From contig NZ_BMVB01000017.1 of assembly GCF_014650495.1 (NCBI RefSeq), forward strand, positions 1 to 64,000: a DNA stretch of 64,000 nucleotides, read 5' to 3'. Shown here one piece after another: positions 60,578-64,000 of this stretch. The position numbers and the translations under genes were made by a program. The notes under the pieces were generated by a model. It ran no database searches. It was not told where the DNA came from and was given only the letters and a program-made list of their open reading frames with translations. Numbering within the stretch: position 1 is the stretch's first letter; the number at the start of each line of letters is the position of its first letter. The DNA comes from Streptomyces cinnamoneus (GTDB lineage Bacteria > Actinomycetota > Actinomycetes > Streptomycetales > Streptomycetaceae).

Positions 60578-61864
60578 ATGACCGGTCCCTACGACCTCAT
60601 CACCATGGGCCGGCTCGGGGTGGACCTCTATCCGCTGCGGACCGGGGTGCCGCTGGGCGAGGCCGAGACCTTCGGGAGGTTCCTCGGCGGATCGGCCGCC
60701 AACGTGGCCGTCGCCGCGGCCCGGCTGGGCCGCCGCACCGCCCTGATCAGCCGCACCGGCGACGACCCGTTCGGCGGCTTCCTGCACCGGGCGTTGCGCG
60801 ACTTCGGCGTGGACGACCGCTGGGTGACGCCCGTGGCCGCCTATCCCACGCCCCTGACCTTCTGCGAGATGCATCCCCCGGACCACTTCCCGCTGTACTT
60901 CTACCGCCGGCCCAAGGCGCCGGACCTGGAGATCCACGCCCACGAGCTGGACCTGGACGCGGTACGGGCCGCCCGCGTCTTCTGGATGACCGGCACGGGC
61001 CTGAGCGAGGAGCCCAGCCGCGGCGCGACGCTCGCCGCGCTCGCGGCGCGGTCGCGGAGGGCGGTCACCGTCTTCGACCTCGACTGGCGGCCGGTGTTCT
61101 GGGACGCCGCGGGCGGCGCGGCCGCCGCCCGCCCGCACTACGCGGCCGCCCTCGCCCACGCCACCGTGGCGGTGGGCAACGCCGAGGAGTGCGAGGTCGC
61201 CACCGGGGAGCGCGAGCCGCACGCGGCGGCGCGGGCCCTGCTGGCCGCGGGCGTGGAGCTCGCCGTCGTCAAACAGGGGCCCGAGGGCGTGCTCGCCGTC
61301 CACCGCGACGGCACCGCCGTGCGGGTACCGCCGGTGGAGGTGGAGGTCGTCAACGGCCTCGGCGCCGGCGACGCCTTCGGCGGCGCCCTCTGCCACGGCC
61401 TCCTCGCGGGCTGGGACCTGCCCCGGACCGTGCGCTACGCCAACGCGGCGGGCGCGATCGTGGCGTCGCGCCTGGCGTGCTCGTCGGCGATGCCGGACCG
61501 CGACGAGGTCGCGGAGGTACTGAGGGGAGGGGGAGCGACGGCTGCCGGCGGCCCCCCCGGCCCCGGTACGGGGGCGTCCGACGACACCGGACCGCGCCCG
61601 GGCCCGGGCACCGGCCCGGGGGCCGTCCCTGGTGACGGTCCCGGGCCCGGGGCCGGATCGGCTGCCGGCGGCGCGAGTGCCGGTGATGCCGCGAGCGCCG
61701 GCGCCCCCACCGGTCCCCATACGGGTGCGGGGGCGTCCGACGACACCGGACCGCGCCCGGGGGTGACGCCTGGCCCGGCCACCGGCCTCGGGGCCGTACC
61801 GGATGCCGGCCCCGCTCCCGGCAGCCCCCTCGCAGGGCGTCGGCCGGTCGGGGGTGGCGCGTGA
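60578..61864 (+). CDS. iolC: 5-Dehydro-2-deoxygluconokinase with an extra C-terminal tail
   Basis: PfkB-family kinase of 428 residues; the kinase proper ends near residue 315. Motifs: FLGGSAANVAVAAARLG (PfkB signature 1), VKQGPEGVLAVHRDG and VVNGLGAGDAFGGALCHGLL (signature 2 with catalytic Asp). Phosphorylates 5-dehydro-2-deoxy-D-gluconate in inositol breakdown. The last ~110 residues are a Gly/Pro/Ala-rich disordered tail absent from known IolC. They contain an exact 34-base DNA repeat with a 159-base (53-codon) period. GGAGGGG precedes the ATG; the stop overlaps the next start (GTGA). Confidence 0.9.
   Translation: MTGPYDLITMGRLGVDLYPLRTGVPLGEAETFGRFLGGSAANVAVAAARLGRRTALISRTGDDPFGGFLHRALRDFGVDDRWVTPVAAYPTPLTFCEMHPPDHFPLYFYRRPKAPDLEIHAHELDLDAVRAARVFWMTGTGLSEEPSRGATLAALAARSRRAVTVFDLDWRPVFWDAAGGAAAARPHYAAALAHATVAVGNAEECEVATGEREPHAAARALLAAGVELAVVKQGPEGVLAVHRDGTAVRVPPVEVEVVNGLGAGDAFGGALCHGLLAGWDLPRTVRYANAAGAIVASRLACSSAMPDRDEVAEVLRGGGATAAGGPPGPGTGASDDTGPRPGPGTGPGAVPGDGPGPGAGSAAGGASAGDAASAGAPTGPHTGAGASDDTGPRPGVTPGPATGLGAVPDAGPAPGSPLAGRRPVGGGA
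61569..61761. repeat. In-frame direct repeat in the iolC tail
   Basis: Exact 34-base repeat at 61569-61602 and 61728-61761 (encodes GASDDTGPRPG twice). Offset is 159 bases. Flanking sequence is also similar (GLGAVP / GPGAVP and AGG segments), so the tail arose by an imperfect duplication of a unit of about 53 codons. Confidence 0.85.
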
Positions 61865-62742
61865 AGGGGGTGCGTATCGGGGAGTTGACCGGGGTGCGCA
61901 GTCGGCATCCGGAGGCCATCGGTGAGGCCGCCGCGCGGCGGGTGCGGCGGCCGCTCGTCGGGGACAGCGGGCGGCTCATGATCGTCGCCGCCGACCACAC
62001 CGCGCGCGGCGCCCTCGACGTCGCCGGGCGGAGCCTCGCCATGGCCAACCGCGCCGACCTCCTGGAGCGGCTCTGCCGCGCCCTCGCGCGCCCCGGTGTG
62101 GACGGCGTGCTCGCCACCGCCGACATCCTCGACGACCTGCTGCTGCTCGGCGCGCTGGAGAACAAGGTCGTCATGGGCTCCATGAACCGCGGCGGTCTCT
62201 TCGGCGCCTCCTTCGAGATGGACGACCGCTTCACCGGCCCCCGCGCGGACGACCTCGTCCGGCGCGGCTTCGACGCCGGCAAGCTGCTGCTGCGCATCGA
62301 CTACGACGACCCCGGCTCGCTGACCACCATGGAGTCCGCGGCGCGCGCCATCGACGAGATGGCCGCCCGGCGGCTGCCGGTGTTCGTCGAGCCGTTCCTG
62401 TCCCGGCGCGTCGACGGGACGGTCCGCAACGACCTCGGCCCGGAAGCCGTCACCACGTCCATCGCCATCGCCTCCGGGCTCGGCGCCACGTCCGCGTACA
62501 CCTGGCTCAAAGTGCCCGTCACCCAGGACGCCGAGGACATGGCGCGGGTGATGGAGACCTCGACCCTGCCGGCGGTGCTGCTCGGCGGCGACGTGGGGGA
62601 CGACCAGGAGGCGGCCTACGAGCGGTGGCGGGCGGCGCTGCGGCTGCCGACCGTTCAGGGGCTGGTGGTGGGGCGGGCGTTGCTGTACCCGCCGGACGGG
62701 GACGTCGAAGCGGCCGTGGACACGGCCGTGGGGCTGCTGTGA
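61861..62742 (+). CDS. Cgl0159-family class I aldolase-like protein
   Basis: TIM-barrel of 293 residues of the DeoC/LacD aldolase family as found in corynebacterial and Streptomyces iol clusters (Cgl0159 family). Features: MIVAADHTARGAL (strand 1), VVMGSMNRGGL, LRIDYDDPGS, and YTWLKVPVTQDAED, where the Lys is the likely Schiff base. The expected role is cleavage of 2-deoxy-5-keto-D-gluconate-6-phosphate (the IolJ step) to DHAP and malonate semialdehyde. GTG start overlaps the iolC stop by 4 bases. Confidence 0.82.
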   Translation: MKGVRIGELTGVRSRHPEAIGEAAARRVRRPLVGDSGRLMIVAADHTARGALDVAGRSLAMANRADLLERLCRALARPGVDGVLATADILDDLLLLGALENKVVMGSMNRGGLFGASFEMDDRFTGPRADDLVRRGFDAGKLLLRIDYDDPGSLTTMESAARAIDEMAARRLPVFVEPFLSRRVDGTVRNDLGPEAVTTSIAIASGLGATSAYTWLKVPVTQDAEDMARVMETSTLPAVLLGGDVGDDQEAAYERWRAALRLPTVQGLVVGRALLYPPDGDVEAAVDTAVGLL

Positions 62743-62876
62743 CGTGCGCCGGCGCCCCGGGCCCGGCCGGCCCCCAGCCGGGGCCGGGGCGGGGAGAGGG
62801 AGCCCGCCGCACCGGCGATCCGTCCCCGCCGCCTTCCCCGGCGGTGTCGAACCGGCGTCACGAGACGAGGAACCGC

Positions 62877-63740
62877 ATGACCCCGCCCAGCCACCCGTAC
62901 ACCCTGCACATCACCCCCGAGGACGCCGGCTGGGCGTACAGCTCCCTCCGCGTCCTGGCCCTCCCGGCCGGCGGCCGTCACACCTTCGACACCGCCGGCA
63001 GCGAGTGGATCGTCCTCCCCCTCAGCAGCCGCGACGTCACCGTCACCACCACCGACGGCGACTCCTTCGCACTCCACGGCCGTGCCGGTGTCTTCACCGC
63101 CGTCACCGACTTCGCCTACGTCCCGCGCGACGCCCGCGTCACCCTCACCGCGCCCGCCGGCGGCCGCATCGCCCTCGCCGGGGCGCGCTGCGAGCGCCGG
63201 TTCCCGGCGCGCTACGGCCCCGCCCGGTCCGTGCCCGTCGAGACGCGCGGCAGCGGCACCTGCTCCCGCCAGGTCAACAACTTCGCCGCCGCGGGCGTCT
63301 TCGACTGCGACCGGCTCATCGCGGTCGAGGTCCTCACCCCCGGCGGCAACTGGTCCTCCTACCCGCCCCACAAGCACGACGAGCACCACCCGGGCCGGGA
63401 GTCCGAGCTCGAAGAGATCTACTACTTCGAGATCGCGGACTCCCCGGAGGGCCGCCCGGGCCTCGGCTACCAACGGGTCTCGCCCTCCCGCGACGGGGGC
63501 ACCGACGTGCTCGCCGAGGTCCGCACCGGCGAGGCCGTGCTGATCCCCGACGGCTGGCACGGCCCGTCCATCGCCGCGCCCGGGCACGACATGTACTACC
63601 TCAACGTCATGGCCGGCCCCGGCGCCGAGCGGGAGTGGCTCATCCGCGACCACCCCGACCACGCCTGGATCCGGACCACCTGGCCCCATCAGGCCGTCGA
63701 CCCGCGCCTGCCGCTGACCCGCCCCGGAGGGGACCGATGA
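62877..63740 (+). CDS. iolB: 5-Deoxy-glucuronate isomerase
   Basis: Double-cupin isomerase of 287 residues converting 5-deoxy-D-glucuronate to 2-deoxy-5-keto-D-gluconate. Metal-site motif WSSYPPHKHDEHHPG (about 160), then ELEEIYYFEI and VLIPDGWHGPSIAAPGHDMYYLN (His and Tyr). ATG at 62877 chosen (AGGAA 7 nt upstream). Preceded by a 134-base gap after the aldolase, so a second ribosome site or weak promoter is possible. Stop overlaps iolD (ATGA). Confidence 0.94.
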   Translation: MTPPSHPYTLHITPEDAGWAYSSLRVLALPAGGRHTFDTAGSEWIVLPLSSRDVTVTTTDGDSFALHGRAGVFTAVTDFAYVPRDARVTLTAPAGGRIALAGARCERRFPARYGPARSVPVETRGSGTCSRQVNNFAAAGVFDCDRLIAVEVLTPGGNWSSYPPHKHDEHHPGRESELEEIYYFEIADSPEGRPGLGYQRVSPSRDGGTDVLAEVRTGEAVLIPDGWHGPSIAAPGHDMYYLNVMAGPGAEREWLIRDHPDHAWIRTTWPHQAVDPRLPLTRPGGDR

Positions 63741-64000
63741 CCACCCGGCACCTCACTGTCGCCCAGGCCCTGGTGGAGTTCCTGGCCCGCCAGCACACCG
63801 AGCGCGACGGGCGCCGCCGGCGCCTGATCGCCGCCTGCTGGGGCATCTTCGGCCACGGCAACGTGGCCGGGATCGGCCAGGCGCTGCTGGAGAGCGGCGA
63901 CGCGTTGCCCTACCTCCAGGGCCGCAACGAACAGGCCATGGTGCACGCCGCCGTCGGCTACGCCCGCCACCACGACCGGCTCTCCGCCCATGCCGTCACC
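63737..64000 (+). CDS. iolD: IolD, thiamine-diphosphate hydrolase (N-terminal part; cut by window edge)
   Basis: The first 88 codons of 3D-trihydroxycyclohexane-1,2-dione hydrolase. Typical IolD start TVAQALVEFLARQ, then IAACWGIFGHGNVAGIGQAL and PYLQGRNEQAMVHAAVGYAR, which form the TPP-binding N-domain. The start overlaps iolB's stop. The C-terminal two thirds lie beyond the window. Confidence 0.93.
   Translation, partial: MTTRHLTVAQALVEFLARQHTERDGRRRRLIAACWGIFGHGNVAGIGQALLESGDALPYLQGRNEQAMVHAAVGYARHHDRLSAHAVT

Overview
The window looks like a Streptomyces chromosome segment. It is very GC-rich, with G or C at almost every third codon position and many GTG starts and 4-base start/stop overlaps. 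The marker genes agree: adpA with orn directly behind it, an M6 and an S37 secreted peptidase, a cold-shock protein and a GC-type glmS. From memory, the gene order resembles the S. coelicolor stretch from about SCO2817 (cdgA) to SCO2736 (citA), but this was not checked by search.

Layout. 1-2.1 kb: tail of an IS481-type transposase abutting a PAS-GGDEF-EAL c-di-GMP gene. 2.2-4.9 kb: secreted M6 protease, tRNA-Lys(CTT) and two conserved small genes. 4.9-9.1 kb: a compact three-gene minus-strand operon (Fe-S RecB-type nuclease, large protein of unknown family, SF1 Upf1/Dna2-like helicase). I consider it the best candidate for an undescribed system. 9.0-13.9 kb: PAP2/Aur1-type phosphatase, histidine phosphatase, HTH-TPR regulator and a spermidine-synthase-like protein. 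13.9-18.8 kb: GH1 beta-glucosidase with a sugar ABC importer, coupled to a cold-shock gene. 18.9-26.2 kb: tRNA-His, orn, adpA (with the only in-frame TTA codon I found), a universal stress protein, glmS and a DUF4429/SHOCT protein. 26.2-35.1 kb: leucine-type acyl-CoA catabolism (acdH, hmgL, accA1, accD1) divergent from a TetR gene with twin operators, then a second acyl-CoA dehydrogenase and a thioesterase. 35.2-45.8 kb: agmatinase, a KdpB ATPase without KdpA/KdpC, a fused ABC exporter, an S37 peptidase and a lipoprotein. 46.2-52.0 kb: LysR/EamA pair and an uncharacterised sugar-acid-type pathway (Gfo/Idh, DUF993, two TIM-barrel isomerases). 52.3-57.0 kb: recD2, citA, a 6C-like RNA, and a copper chaperone under a CsoR-type palindrome. 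57.2-64 kb: divergent myo-inositol catabolic operons (two Gfo/Idh, iolE-like; iolC, aldolase, iolB, iolD running off the end).

How it works together: most clusters are carbon-catabolic (beta-glucosides, branched-chain acyl-CoAs, inositol, an unknown polyol or keto-sugar) feeding acetyl-CoA towards citrate synthase. They are interleaved with developmental control (adpA, c-di-GMP, orn, which degrades pGpG) and two SF1 helicase loci (the Dna2-like operon and recD2). Start codons given here were chosen by ribosome-binding-site spacing and overlaps and may be off by a few codons.
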